Source of the DNA: an uncultured Oscillibacter sp.
GTDB taxonomy: Bacteria > Bacillota > Clostridia > Oscillospirales > Oscillospiraceae
DNA: 64,000 bases
Direction of reading: 5' to 3'
NCBI GenBank assembly: GCA_910578935.1
Contig: CAJTSM010000014.1
Coordinates: forward strand, 1 to 64,000
Translations under genes and position numbers: made by a program
Part shown: positions 23,151 to 32,744 of the stretch, one piece after another
How the letters are laid out: each line of letters starts with the position of its first letter
Position numbering within the stretch: the stretch's first letter is position 1
Notes under the pieces: generated by a model
Database searches by the model: none
Told to the model about the DNA's origin: nothing
What the model saw: the letters and a program-made list of their open reading frames with translations, nothing else

Positions 23151-25979
23151 ATGCAGGATAAAATCATCGTAAAAGGCGCACGCGCCAACAATTTGAAAAA
23201 CATCGACGTGACCATTCCCCGGGACAAGCTGGTGGTTATGACCGGCCTCAGCGGAAGCGGCAAGTCCTCCCTGGCCTTCGACACGATTTACGCCGAGGGC
23301 CAGCGGCGCTACGTGGAGAGCTTAAGCTCCTATGCCCGGATGTTTCTGGGGCAGATGGATAAACCCGACGTAGATTATATCGAGGGTTTGAGCCCCGCCA
23401 TTTCCATCGACCAGAAAACCACGTCGAAAAACCCCCGTTCTACCGTGGGCACCGTCACGGAGATCTACGACTATCTCCGCCTCCTCTGGGCCCGGGTGGG
23501 CACCCCCCACTGTCCCAAGTGCGGCAAAGTCATCCGCCAGCAGACGATCGACCAGATCATCGACCAGGTGCTGGCCCTTCCCGAAGGCACCCGGATTCAG
23601 GTCATGGCCCCGGTGATCCGGGGGAAGAAGGGCGAGCACGCCAAGGTCTTTGAGGACGCGAAGCGCTCCGGCTACGTTCGGGTCCGGGCCGACGGGAATC
23701 TCTACGAACTAGACGAGGAAATCAAGCTGGAGAAAAACAAAAAGCACAACATTGAGGTCATCATCGACCGCCTTATCATCCGCCCGGATATTCAGCAGCG
23801 GCTGACAGACAGCGTGGAAACCGCCTCCGCCCTCTCCGGCGGTCTGGTGGTCGTCAACCTCCTCCGGGAGGAGCGGGATCTGATGTTTTCCCAGAATTAC
23901 GCCTGTGAGGACTGCGGCATTTCCATTGAGGAGCTGACTCCCCGAATGTTCTCCTTCAACAACCCCTTCGGGGCCTGCCCTACCTGCACAGGCCTGGGCA
24001 GCCAGCTGAAGGTGGATGTGTCCCTGGTGGTCCCGGACCCCCAAAAGTCCATTCTGGAGGGAGCGATCCAGGCCAGCGGATGGGGGAACATCCGATCCGA
24101 CGGGATTTCCCGCATGTATTTTGACGCCCTGTCAAAAAAGTACCGCTTTTCCCTGGACGAGCCCTGGGAAACCCTGTCCGCCGAGGCGAAGGACATCATT
24201 CTCTACGGCACCAAGGGCGAAAAGCTGGAACTCCACTATGACCAGCCCCGGGGCAAAGGAGTCCTCTACCAGCCCTTTGAGGGCATCTGCAATAACGTGG
24301 AGCGCCGCTACCAAGAAACCCAGAGCGATGCCAGCAAACGGGAGCTGGAGGAGCTTATGGCGGAGTGCCCCTGCCCGGCGTGCAGGGGCCGGAGGCTGAA
24401 AAAGGAATCCCTGGCCGTGACGATGGGGGAGAAGGACATCGACGCGCTGACCCGCCTCAGCGTGATTGACGAGTTGGACTGGGTGGAGCACTTGGAGCTG
24501 ACGGACCAGCAGCACCTGATTGCCGACCGGATTTTGAAGGAGATCAAGTCCCGCCTGGGTTTCCTCCAGTCCGTGGGCCTGGGCTATCTGACGTTGAGCC
24601 GGGCCGCCGGGACCCTTTCCGGCGGAGAGAGCCAGCGGATCCGGCTGGCGACGCAGATCGGGTCCAGCCTCATGGGCGTGCTCTATATTCTGGACGAGCC
24701 CTCCATCGGCCTCCACCAGCGGGACAACGACAAACTGCTGGCCACCCTTCGAAATCTCCAAAACCTGGGAAACACCCTGCTGGTGGTAGAGCATGACGAG
24801 GACACCATGCGGGAGGCGGATTACCTCATCGACATCGGCCCCGGCGCGGGCATCCACGGCGGACAGGTCGTCGCCGCCGGTACGCCGGAGGAGGTTATGG
24901 CGAACCCCCATTCCCTGACGGGCCAGTACCTTTCCGGGAAGAAAAAGGTGCCCATCCCCGACGTCCGCCGCCCCGGAAACGGGAAATTCCTCCGTGTCCG
25001 GGGAGCGGAGGAGAACAACCTCCGGAAGGTGGACGTGGACTTCCCCCTAGGGACCTTCACCGTAGTCACCGGCGTGTCGGGGAGCGGTAAGTCCTCCCTG
25101 GTGAACGAGGTGCTGTTCAAACGCCTGGGGGCGGAGCTGATGCGCATGAAGGTCCACCCCGGCAAGTGCGCGGGCATCGGCGGTCTGGAATACCTGGACA
25201 AGGTGGTCAGCATCGACCAGAGCCCCATTGGCCGGACGCCCCGGTCCAACCCGGCCACGTACACGAATCTCTTCAACGACATCCGGGATCTCTACGCCTC
25301 CACCCAGGAGGCGAAAAGCCGGGGCTACGGCCCGGGCCGCTTCAGCTTCAATGTCCGGGGGGGCCGCTGTGAGGCCTGCTCCGGCGACGGCGTGCTGAAG
25401 ATCGAGATGCACTTCCTGCCGGATATCTTCGTTCCCTGCGAGGTGTGCAAGGGAAAGCGCTACAACCGGGAAACCCTGGAGGTCCATTACAAGGGGAAGA
25501 ATATCTCCGAGGTGTTGGAGATGACGGTGGACGAGGCCCTGGAGTTCTTCGCGCCTCTGCCCAAGCTCCGCAACCGCCTCCAGACCCTCCAGGACGTGGG
25601 CCTGGGGTATGTGAAGCTGGGCCAGCCCTCCACGGAGCTCTCCGGCGGCGAGGCCCAGCGGGTGAAGCTGGCCACAGAGCTCTCCAAACAGGCCACGGGC
25701 AAGACCATCTATATCCTGGACGAGCCCACCACTGGGCTTCACACCGACGATGTGCGAAAGCTCCTGGAGGTGCTCCAGCGGCTGGTGGACAGCGGGAACA
25801 CGGTGGTGGTCATTGAGCACAACTTGGACGTCATCAAGTCCGCCGACTGGATCATTGACCTGGGTCCCGAGGGGGGCGACGGCGGCGGGAACATCGTCTG
25901 CACCGGCACGCCGGAGGCGGTGGCCGCCTGTAAGGCCTCCTATACGGGCCATTATTTGAAAAAGGCCCTGGCCCGCTGA
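23151..25979 (+). CDS. uvrA: Excinuclease ABC subunit A
   Basis: 942 aa, full length. Two ABC ATPase modules: Walker A GLSGSGKSS near residue 32 and GVSGSGKSS near 640, with signatures LSGGESQR and LSGGEAQR. Zinc modules are visible as CxxC pairs (CEDCGIS...CPTCTG and CEACSGDG...CEVCKGKRY). UvrA dimers scan DNA and load UvrB on lesions. It stands alone after a repeat-filled gap. No LexA box was found in the 150 nt before it, unlike uvrB. Confidence 0.98.
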   Translation: MQDKIIVKGARANNLKNIDVTIPRDKLVVMTGLSGSGKSSLAFDTIYAEGQRRYVESLSSYARMFLGQMDKPDVDYIEGLSPAISIDQKTTSKNPRSTVGTVTEIYDYLRLLWARVGTPHCPKCGKVIRQQTIDQIIDQVLALPEGTRIQVMAPVIRGKKGEHAKVFEDAKRSGYVRVRADGNLYELDEEIKLEKNKKHNIEVIIDRLIIRPDIQQRLTDSVETASALSGGLVVVNLLREERDLMFSQNYACEDCGISIEELTPRMFSFNNPFGACPTCTGLGSQLKVDVSLVVPDPQKSILEGAIQASGWGNIRSDGISRMYFDALSKKYRFSLDEPWETLSAEAKDIILYGTKGEKLELHYDQPRGKGVLYQPFEGICNNVERRYQETQSDASKRELEELMAECPCPACRGRRLKKESLAVTMGEKDIDALTRLSVIDELDWVEHLELTDQQHLIADRILKEIKSRLGFLQSVGLGYLTLSRAAGTLSGGESQRIRLATQIGSSLMGVLYILDEPSIGLHQRDNDKLLATLRNLQNLGNTLLVVEHDEDTMREADYLIDIGPGAGIHGGQVVAAGTPEEVMANPHSLTGQYLSGKKKVPIPDVRRPGNGKFLRVRGAEENNLRKVDVDFPLGTFTVVTGVSGSGKSSLVNEVLFKRLGAELMRMKVHPGKCAGIGGLEYLDKVVSIDQSPIGRTPRSNPATYTNLFNDIRDLYASTQEAKSRGYGPGRFSFNVRGGRCEACSGDGVLKIEMHFLPDIFVPCEVCKGKRYNRETLEVHYKGKNISEVLEMTVDEALEFFAPLPKLRNRLQTLQDVGLGYVKLGQPSTELSGGEAQRVKLATELSKQATGKTIYILDEPTTGLHTDDVRKLLEVLQRLVDSGNTVVVIEHNLDVIKSADWIIDLGPEGGDGGGNIVCTGTPEAVAACKASYTGHYLKKALAR

Positions 25980-26179
25980 ATGAAATCATTTTTGCCGCGA
26001 CATGTGCGTGGCAAAAATACCACGACCCCAGCCGCCTTTACCCGCAAGGGGTATGCGACAGCTGTAAGCGGCATAGCCGCTAACGGCTGTCCAAGGGCGG
26101 CGGCGCCAGTTCGCAAACTGGCGGGGGGGGAATCCAAAGGGGGGAACGGAGTCCCCTCTTTGAGGAAGGATCACCTGAT
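25980..26179. other. Intergenic region between uvrA and era
   Basis: An inverted repeat with arms ATTTTTGCC / GGCAAAAAT (25987-26019) follows uvrA and may act as a terminator though it lacks a T-run. It is followed by short GC-rich palindromes (for example CGCCAGTTCGCAAACTGGCG near 26103). No gene seen. Confidence 0.45.
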
Positions 26180-27076
26180 ATGAAGATTGAGAAGACCGCC
26201 ATGATTACCGTCTGCGGACGGCCCAATGTGGGCAAGTCCAGCCTCACCAACGCCCTGGTGGGGGAGAAAATTGCCATTGTTTCCAACAAGGCTCAAACCA
26301 CCCGGAACCGCATCTACGGCGTGGTTAACCGGGAGGACACCCAGTTTATCCTCCTGGACACCCCGGGCCTCCACCGGCCGAAGTCCGCCCTGGGGGACTA
26401 CATGGTGAAGGTTGTCACCGCCAGCCTCTCCGACGTGGACTGCGCCCTCCTTCTGGTGGAGCCCATTCCCCACGTGGGCGGGCCGGAGAAGGCCCTCATC
26501 GACCGGGTCCGGGAGGAAAAGCTCCACTGCATCCTGGCCGTCAACAAAATCGACACCGTGGAACCCGCGGAGCTCCTCCCCGTTATCGCCGCCTATAACG
26601 AGGCCTGGGACGGTTTCGACGCCATCGTCCCTATTTCCGCCCGTACCGGCGACGGCCTGGAAGAGCTGATGGAGGAGCTGGGGAAATATGCTCAGGAGGG
26701 CCCCCAGCTTTTCCCGGACGGACAGACTTCCGACCAGCCGGAGCGGTTGGTGTGCGGGGAACTGCTCCGGGAGAAGCTGCTTTTGTGCCTTGATAAAGAG
26801 ATCCCCCACGGGACTGCTGTGGAGATTACGAAATTCTCCGAGCGGGATTCCGGCGTGGTGGACGTGGGAGCTACCATTTATTGCGAAAAGGCCAGCCACA
26901 AGGGCATTATCATCGGAAAGCAGGGAGCCATGCTGAAAAAAATCAGCTCCCTGGCCCGGCACGACATGGAGAAATTCATGGGAACCCAAATTTACCTGGA
27001 AACCTGGGTGAAGGTCAAGGAGAACTGGCGGGACAACGTGAACTACGTCCGGAGCTTGGGCTACCGGGAGGATTGA
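26180..27076 (+). CDS. era: GTPase Era
   Basis: 298 aa. G motifs: GRPNVGKSS (G1), TT in switch I, DTPG (G3), NKID (G4), SAR (G5), then a C-terminal KH domain (GIIIGKQGAMLKKISSLAR). Era assists 16S rRNA maturation and 30S assembly. It starts the era-yqzL-recO set seen in many Firmicutes. Confidence 0.97.
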   Translation: MKIEKTAMITVCGRPNVGKSSLTNALVGEKIAIVSNKAQTTRNRIYGVVNREDTQFILLDTPGLHRPKSALGDYMVKVVTASLSDVDCALLLVEPIPHVGGPEKALIDRVREEKLHCILAVNKIDTVEPAELLPVIAAYNEAWDGFDAIVPISARTGDGLEELMEELGKYAQEGPQLFPDGQTSDQPERLVCGELLREKLLLCLDKEIPHGTAVEITKFSERDSGVVDVGATIYCEKASHKGIIIGKQGAMLKKISSLARHDMEKFMGTQIYLETWVKVKENWRDNVNYVRSLGYRED

Positions 27077-27229
27077 ACCTATGGGAACCCCGGATGATTG
27101 CGCGCTGAAATTCATGGGGGTTACAGCAATTTCAGAAATGATGATTTCTCGATTTCAGATTGACCGGAACTTTCCAGGTATGGCGGTTCGACAGCCTTCG
27201 CAGACTATTCCCAAAAGGAGGCCTGCGAC

Positions 27230-27343
27230 ATGGACCACATGGAACCCGCGCCCCTCTGGGAGCTTTTCTGCCTCACCGGCGAGCCCCTGGCCTATATGCT
27301 CTACCGGTCGGCAGAGGACGAAAAGGACCATCATTTGTTATAA
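27230..27343 (+). CDS. yqzL: YqzL-like small protein
   Basis: 37 aa from ATG 27230, with AAAAGGAGG 8 nt upstream; a second ATG is at 27239. Core sequence PLWELFCLTGEPLAYMLYR matches the YqzL family pattern (W.xF..TG....Y.L), and the position between era and recO is exactly that of Bacillus yqzL. Function is unknown. It is easily missed because of its size. Confidence 0.8.
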   Translation: MDHMEPAPLWELFCLTGEPLAYMLYRSAEDEKDHHLL

Positions 27344-27439
27344 AAGGGAGGATATTACTTTTGGGCGAAAAGGCCGAAAGTAATCCATGCCATGTTTTGC
27401 GGCTTCCGCTGTTTATGGCGGCGGGCAAAATGGCTTAAA

Positions 27440-27477
27440 TCGTATTATTCCTGTGTATTAGCACTGGAATAATACGA
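27440..27477. repeat. Perfect 12-bp inverted repeat ahead of recO
   Basis: TCGTATTATTCC (27440-27451) and GGAATAATACGA (27466-27477) around a 14-nt centre. There is no T-run after it, so it may be a protein site or an RNA stem near the recO start at 27507. Confidence 0.6.
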
Positions 27478-27506
27478 CTCCCCATACATAAAGGAGGGAA
27501 GCCGCC

Positions 27507-28253
27507 GTGGCGGGAACACTCTATACCGTGGACTGCGGTGTGGTCCTCCGAGAGACGGAAACCAAAGAGACGGACAAAATTCTGACGCTCCTGACGTGGG
27601 AGGCGGGCAAGATTTCCGTCATCGCCAGGGGAGCCCGGCGAAAAAACTGCAAGTTTGCCGCGGCCGCTCAGCCCCTGGCCTACGCCGAGTGGACCTTGTA
27701 CCAGCGGAAGGACTGGTATTACGCCAGCGACGCGTCCACCCGGGATCTTTTTGACGGCCTCCGGGGGGATTTGGCGACCCTGGCCCTGGGCTGTTACCTG
27801 GCGGAACTGACGGAGGCCGTCTGCCCGGAGGCCGAACCCGCCCCGGAGCTGCTGCGGCATCTTCTCAACGGGCTGTACGCCCTTTCTGCCCTACACAAAC
27901 CTCCCGCCCTGGTGAAGCCCGCTTTTGAGCTCCGTCTGCTGTGCCTGGCGGGGTACGAGCCTTTGGCAGACGCCTGCGCCCTCTGCGGACGGGAAAACCC
28001 GGCGGAGCCGGTGCTGGATACGGTCCAGGGGGTGCTCCGCTGCCGGGACTGCGGCGGGGGAGGGGGAAGACCTCTTTGCCGGGACTCTTTGGCCGCCTTG
28101 CGGCATATCGTCTACGGGGACCCCAAACGGCTGTATTCTTTCCGGCTGGGGGGGGAACCCCTGCGCCGCCTGACGGCAGCGGCGGAAGCTTTCCTCTCTA
28201 CTCAGCTGGAGCGGGGCTTCGGAACGCTGGAGTTTTACAAGGGCGTCCTGTGA
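27507..28253 (+). CDS. recO: DNA repair protein RecO
   Basis: 248 aa from GTG 27507, 8 nt after AAAGGAGGG. N-terminal OB-fold (VVLRETETKETDKILTLLT) and a zinc module with four cysteines (C157, C160, C179, C182). RecO loads RecA on SSB-coated DNA with RecR and anneals strands. It is third in the era-yqzL-recO order. Confidence 0.93.
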   Translation: MAGTLYTVDCGVVLRETETKETDKILTLLTWEAGKISVIARGARRKNCKFAAAAQPLAYAEWTLYQRKDWYYASDASTRDLFDGLRGDLATLALGCYLAELTEAVCPEAEPAPELLRHLLNGLYALSALHKPPALVKPAFELRLLCLAGYEPLADACALCGRENPAEPVLDTVQGVLRCRDCGGGGGRPLCRDSLAALRHIVYGDPKRLYSFRLGGEPLRRLTAAAEAFLSTQLERGFGTLEFYKGVL

Positions 28254-28325
28254 TCTTGCTTTGTTTCCGGAATCCCTGCGCCGGAAGGACGGAAACGTAA
28301 ACTCCCGTTACAGGAGGTAATTCTT

Positions 28326-30713
28326 ATGAGCGAATTGTTTGAAAAGTCTCTCCGTACCCTGGAACTGCCCCGGGTGCTGCAATTGCTGTCCGAACAGGCC
28401 GTCAGCGCGGAAGCCAAGGGCCGGGCCCTCCGGGTTTCCCCGGAGACGGAGTCGGAGGAGGTCCTCCGCCTCCTGGACCAGACCGACGCCGCCCGGTGGA
28501 TGATTGGCCAGCGGGGCGCGCCTTCCTTTTCCGGCGTGAGGCCGGTGGGAGAGGCCCTGGACCGGGCGGACCGGGGAGGCAGCCTGAACACCCGGGAGCT
28601 GCTGCGCATTGCGGACCTTCTCACCGCCGCCCGCCGGGCCCGGGAGTATTTCAATGATGAGGCGGCGGAGAGGACCGCCATTGACCACCTCTTTCTCTCC
28701 CTCCATGGAAATCACTTCTTAGAGGAGAAGATCAAGCGCTGCATTCCCGACGAGGACACCATCGCCGACGCGGCTTCCCCGGAGCTGGCGGATATCCGCC
28801 GCCATATGCGGGCCGCCCAGGCTAAGAGCCGCCAGATTCTCCAGAGGATTATCTCCTCTCCCAGCTATGCCAAGGTGCTCCAGGAAACCATCATCACCCA
28901 GCGGGACGGCCGCTTCGTGGTCCCGGTGAAGGCGGAGCAGAAGGGGAACCTCCCCGGGCTGGTGCATGATATTTCCTCCTCCGGAGCCACGGTGTTCGTG
29001 GAGCCCATGGGGGTGGTCCAGGCCAACAACGAGTATGTGGAGCTGGAGGCGAAGGAACAAAAGGAGATCGAGCGCATCTTGGCGGAGCTCTCCGCCGAGG
29101 CCGCCGCCCACCGGGAGGACATCCAGTGGGACTATGACGCTCTGGTTCACCTGGATTTGATTTTTGCCCGGGGGGAGCTCAGCTACAAAATGGACGCCGT
29201 GCGCCCGGAGATCCGCCGGGACGGGGCCATTTATCTGCGCAAGGCCCGGCATCCCCTGCTGGACCCCAAGACAGCGGTGCCCATTGACCTGGAGCTGGGG
29301 GGCGCCTTCGACACCCTGGTCATCACCGGTCCCAACACCGGCGGCAAAACTGTCTCTTTGAAGACCCTGGGTCTACTGATCCTGATGACCCAGTGCGGCC
29401 TCCATATCCCGGCGGCGGACCGCAGCGCCGTGGCGGTCTATGACCGGGTGCTGGCGGACATTGGCGACGAGCAGAGCATCGAGCAGAGCTTGTCCACGTT
29501 TTCCGCCCATATGACCAACATTGTGGGTATTTTGAAGGAAGCGGATCACAGGAGTTTGGTCCTCTTCGATGAGCTGGGTGCGGGCACGGACCCGGTGGAG
29601 GGCGCGGCCTTGGCCATCGCCGTCATCCAGCACGTCCGCGCCGCCGGTTCCAAAGTAGCCGCCACCACCCATTACGCGGAGCTCAAGACCTTTGCCATGA
29701 CCACCGCCGGTGTGGAGAACGCCTCCTGTGAGTTCAACGTGGAAACCCTAAGCCCCACCTACCGGCTCCTCATCGGCATCCCCGGCAAGTCCAACGCCTT
29801 CGCCATCTCCCGGCGGCTTGGCCTTCCGGAGGAGGTTATTAAAGCGGCCCAGACTCAGATGAGCGGGGACAGCGTCCGGTTCGAGGATGTGCTGACCCAG
29901 CTGGAGGCCAAGCGCCAGGCCCTGGAGAGGCGGGACGCGGAGTCTGACCGCCTCTTCCGCCAGCGGGAGGAAGACGCCCGCAAGGCCCGGGAGTTTCGTG
30001 AGCAGATGGAGCGGGCCAAGGAGAACGCCCGGAGCCGGGGCGAGGCGGAGGCCAAGCGCATCCTCCGGGACGCCAAAGCCGCGGCGGACCAGACCTTTAA
30101 CGAGCTGGCGGAGCTCCGGCGGCGGCAGGCTGCGGCGGATTCCGCCCAGAACATCAACGACGCCCAAGCCGCCATCCGGGCGGGACTCCATCAGGCGGAG
30201 GACCGCCTCCGCACGGAGAAGGACCGGCCGGAGCCCATTCCCAAGCCCAGCCGCCCCATTGTCAAAGGCGACCTGGTGGAATTCCCGGGTGTCCGCCAGC
30301 CTGCTGAAGTGATTTCCGTGGGGAAGGACGGGACCCTGCAATTGAAGGCGGGGGTGTTGAAAATGAAAGCAAAGGCGGAGGAGGTCCGGCTGATTGAAGA
30401 TGACGAGCGGGCTGCCCGGAAGCCGAAAACCCCTGTCCACTCCGGTGGAACCCGAGCGCTCCGCACTGCCGCCAGCCGGGAGCTGGACATCCGGGGCATG
30501 GAAACTCTGGAGGCGGAGAGCGTGGTAGAGGGCTTCCTGTCCGCCGCTGTCATGGGCAAGCTGGAAACCGTCACCATCATCCATGGCAAGGGCACCGGAG
30601 CCCTGCGGAAAGCCGTTCACGACATTCTCCGCCGGAGCAAGGCGGTGAAGAGCTTCCGTCTGGGTGTCTACGGCGAAGGGGAGACGGGGGTCACGGTGGT
30701 AACGATGAAGTAA
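28326..30713 (+). CDS. mutS2: Endonuclease MutS2
   Basis: 795 aa. MutS-type core and clamp, ATPase Walker A GPNTGGKT with LFDELGAGTDP, a long coiled-coil insert (about 515-620) rich in Arg/Glu, and a C-terminal Smr nuclease domain (LDIRGMETLEAES, IIHGKGTGALRKAV). MutS2 acts against recombination or, as shown in Bacillus, rescues collided ribosomes by splitting them; mismatch repair is not its role. AGGAGGT lies 6 nt before ATG 28326. Confidence 0.96.
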   Translation: MSELFEKSLRTLELPRVLQLLSEQAVSAEAKGRALRVSPETESEEVLRLLDQTDAARWMIGQRGAPSFSGVRPVGEALDRADRGGSLNTRELLRIADLLTAARRAREYFNDEAAERTAIDHLFLSLHGNHFLEEKIKRCIPDEDTIADAASPELADIRRHMRAAQAKSRQILQRIISSPSYAKVLQETIITQRDGRFVVPVKAEQKGNLPGLVHDISSSGATVFVEPMGVVQANNEYVELEAKEQKEIERILAELSAEAAAHREDIQWDYDALVHLDLIFARGELSYKMDAVRPEIRRDGAIYLRKARHPLLDPKTAVPIDLELGGAFDTLVITGPNTGGKTVSLKTLGLLILMTQCGLHIPAADRSAVAVYDRVLADIGDEQSIEQSLSTFSAHMTNIVGILKEADHRSLVLFDELGAGTDPVEGAALAIAVIQHVRAAGSKVAATTHYAELKTFAMTTAGVENASCEFNVETLSPTYRLLIGIPGKSNAFAISRRLGLPEEVIKAAQTQMSGDSVRFEDVLTQLEAKRQALERRDAESDRLFRQREEDARKAREFREQMERAKENARSRGEAEAKRILRDAKAAADQTFNELAELRRRQAAADSAQNINDAQAAIRAGLHQAEDRLRTEKDRPEPIPKPSRPIVKGDLVEFPGVRQPAEVISVGKDGTLQLKAGVLKMKAKAEEVRLIEDDERAARKPKTPVHSGGTRALRTAASRELDIRGMETLEAESVVEGFLSAAVMGKLETVTIIHGKGTGALRKAVHDILRRSKAVKSFRLGVYGEGETGVTVVTMK

Positions 30714-30723
30714 AAATGGCCTG

Positions 30724-30762
30724 AGGGGTCCACTCCGAAAGGGTGGTCCCCTTAAATTTTTT
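30724..30762 (+). terminator. Terminator after mutS2
   Basis: Stem AGGGGTCCACTC / GGGTGGTCCCCTT with short loop, then TAAATTTTTT. Confidence 0.8.
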
Positions 30763-30773
30763 CCGTCAAATTG

Positions 30774-30802
30774 TTGCAGAGTCAACCTGAATTTGCTATA
30801 CT
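30774..30802 (+). promoter_or_regulatory. Promoter of the nucleoside phosphorylase gene
   Basis: -35 TTGCAG (30774-30779), 17-nt spacer, extended -10 TGC TATACT (30797-30802). Confidence 0.7.
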
Positions 30803-30836
30803 GTTTTTACAATATCACGATATAGAGGTGACGCTT

Positions 30837-31616
30837 ATGCAAAAACTGGAAAAACAGTTCCATATTGCCTGCACCGCCGGGGACATCGGCCGCTATTGCA
30901 TCCTCCCCGGGGACCCCGGCCGGGTCCCTGCCATCGCCGCGTACTTTGACGACGCCAAACAGGTGGCCTATAACCGGGAGTACAACGTCTGGACCGGCAC
31001 TCTTTTGGGAGAGAAGGTCACCGCCTGCTCCACCGGCATCGGCGGGCCCTCCGCCTCTATTGCCATGGAGGAACTTCACAAGTGCGGTGCAGACACGTTT
31101 ATCCGCACCGGCACCTGCGGGGGCATCGACGTGAATGTTCAGTCCGGAGACATCGTGGTGGCCACCGGAGCGATCCGTTTTGAACACACCAGTCTGGAGT
31201 ATGCCCCACTGGAGTTCCCCGCTGTGGCGGACTTTGGCATTGTGGACTGCCTGGTCCGGGCGACCAAGGCCTTGGGTTATCCCCTCCACACCGGAATTGT
31301 CCAGTGCAAGGACAGCTTTTACGGCCAGCATGACCCCGCCGCTTCCCCGGTGTACTATGAGCTCCAGCAGAAGTGGGAGAGTTGGAAGCGCTTGGGTGTC
31401 AAGGCCAGCGAGATGGAGAGCGCCGCCTTGTTCGTAGTGGCCGCTGCTCTGGGCTGCCGCTGCGGTTCCTGTTTCCACGTAGTATGGAATCAGGAGCGGG
31501 AGGCCGCGGGTCTGGATCAAAAGATGAGCGAGGACACCAGTACCTCCGTCCGGGTGGCGGTGGAGGCCCTGAAACTCCAGATTGAGGCGGACCGGGCCGC
31601 AGAGAACCGTATATAA
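30837..31616 (+). CDS. Nucleoside phosphorylase (uridine phosphorylase-like)
   Basis: 259 aa from ATG 30837 after GAGGTG. Contains the PNP/UDP phosphorylase motifs: LPGDPGR, the phosphate and ribose sites (STGIGGPSASIAMEEL, RTGTCGGI) and SEMESAALF. Such enzymes split uridine or other nucleosides with phosphate to give the base and ribose-1-phosphate. The overall pattern is closest to uridine phosphorylase, but substrate choice between uridine and purine nucleosides is not certain. It has its own promoter and terminator. Confidence 0.88.
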   Translation: MQKLEKQFHIACTAGDIGRYCILPGDPGRVPAIAAYFDDAKQVAYNREYNVWTGTLLGEKVTACSTGIGGPSASIAMEELHKCGADTFIRTGTCGGIDVNVQSGDIVVATGAIRFEHTSLEYAPLEFPAVADFGIVDCLVRATKALGYPLHTGIVQCKDSFYGQHDPAASPVYYELQQKWESWKRLGVKASEMESAALFVVAAALGCRCGSCFHVVWNQEREAAGLDQKMSEDTSTSVRVAVEALKLQIEADRAAENRI

Positions 31617-31621
31617 GTGGA

Positions 31622-31655
31622 AAAGGCGCGGCATTCAGACTGCCGCGCCTTTAAG
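31622..31655 (+). terminator. Terminator after the phosphorylase
   Basis: Perfect 12-bp stem AAAGGCGCGGCA / TGCCGCGCCTTT with a 7-nt loop; only a short T-run. Confidence 0.75.
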
Positions 31656-31836
31656 ATGGAAAGAGGCCTTTTGACAATTAATTTTTATAAATAAAATTTC
31701 TCTTGAAGAGTGTTATTTTTCCAAAGAGACAGTCGATATTTCAGATGAAAGGAATCGAAACCAGAGCGCTTCCATTGAACGGATTCAGGTGCGGGACGCT
31801 CAAGACCTGTTGGATTCATGAAATGGAGGAAAGACT

Positions 31837-32412
31837 ATGGTTTCAGCTGCGAGTAATCAGACTTTTCGGCGCGAATGGATTGACGTGAAGGGAAATTACG
31901 GCCTTGTTAAGCTGGAGTATTTGGACACGTTCCGAAAGACTCTGGAGGCCCAGCAAAAAGAGGCGGCCAAGGATTACAGCCGCTTTGCGGAGCGAATGAG
32001 GGGCGGTGGAACGTCCGTGGAGCTGACCGAAGAGCAGAGGAAGTACCTGGCGGAGCATTTTGATCCCCAAAACATGTCCAAGACGGAGTATCAGGAGTTC
32101 ATCGACAAGCTCTGCGAGTTCGGCATTCTGGATGAGGCGGACAAGGAATATGTGGGCTATGGTGTCAAGGGCTGTGCCCTGGACATGATACCGGTGGGCC
32201 GTGTGAGGACCGGAGGGTCGGTCCGCCAAGTCCGGGAGAATCCGATGTCCTATACGGATTCCTTCTCTTCCAGCGGAGGCAACGTTGCCGGCTGGGCGAG
32301 ATATCTTTCCGGTATTATGAGCTGGAGCGAGCAGACCAATTCCTGGCAGAGGAAGCCGGAGGCCATCCTGTTTGGGAAGGTCAAGGACGTCCTGGAGGCA
32401 GTTTCCAGATAA
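31837..32412 (+). CDS. Hypothetical protein
   Basis: 191 aa; ATG 31837 follows ATGGAGGAAAG. Soluble and rich in Lys/Glu, with a coiled helical first half (LEYLDTFRKTLEAQQKEA) and a low-complexity Ser/Gly patch near 145-155. No signal or TM. It shares a short transcript with the next gene (54 nt apart). No family recognised; the FlgN-like length is not backed by sequence. Confidence 0.5.
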   Translation: MVSAASNQTFRREWIDVKGNYGLVKLEYLDTFRKTLEAQQKEAAKDYSRFAERMRGGGTSVELTEEQRKYLAEHFDPQNMSKTEYQEFIDKLCEFGILDEADKEYVGYGVKGCALDMIPVGRVRTGGSVRQVRENPMSYTDSFSSSGGNVAGWARYLSGIMSWSEQTNSWQRKPEAILFGKVKDVLEAVSR

Positions 32413-32465
32413 AAAAACAGCCGAGAGGCGATACCGCCGGAGCGGCTGCAAAAGGAGGGTGGACA

Positions 32466-32696
32466 ATGATTTCAGCGGCAAAGGGCCCGGGATGGCCCAA
32501 CGCGCCCCGGCCCTCCTCCTTCTCCGGAATGGGGAATACGGCCCTGATGGAGAAATTCATGGAGGAGTTCCGGAAAGCCCAGGCCAAGGCCTGTAAGCGG
32601 GATGTAGAGGAGATCAAGCGGGCCGGAATGTCGGACCGGCTGGCCGGGAAAGAGAACGAGGCCCGGAGGGAAGAAGACGGTAAATTTACGTTCTGA
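32466..32696 (+). CDS. Small hypothetical protein
   Basis: 76 aa; ATG 32466 has AAAGGAGGG nine nt ahead, which supports translation. Proline-rich first 20 residues, then a charged helix (MEKFMEEFRKAQAKACKRDV). It probably partners the gene before it; function unknown. Confidence 0.5.
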   Translation: MISAAKGPGWPNAPRPSSFSGMGNTALMEKFMEEFRKAQAKACKRDVEEIKRAGMSDRLAGKENEARREEDGKFTF

Positions 32697-32707
32697 ACTA
32701 TCCATAA

Positions 32708-32740
32708 AACAGCGGACCGCCGTCGGCGGTCCGCTGTTTC
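32708..32740. terminator. Terminator between convergent transcripts
   Basis: Stem AACAGCGGACCGCC / GGCGGTCCGCTGTT with a 3-nt loop; T-rich on the plus strand and placed just past the copA stop on the minus strand. Confidence 0.8.
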
Positions 32741-32744
32741 CCTC

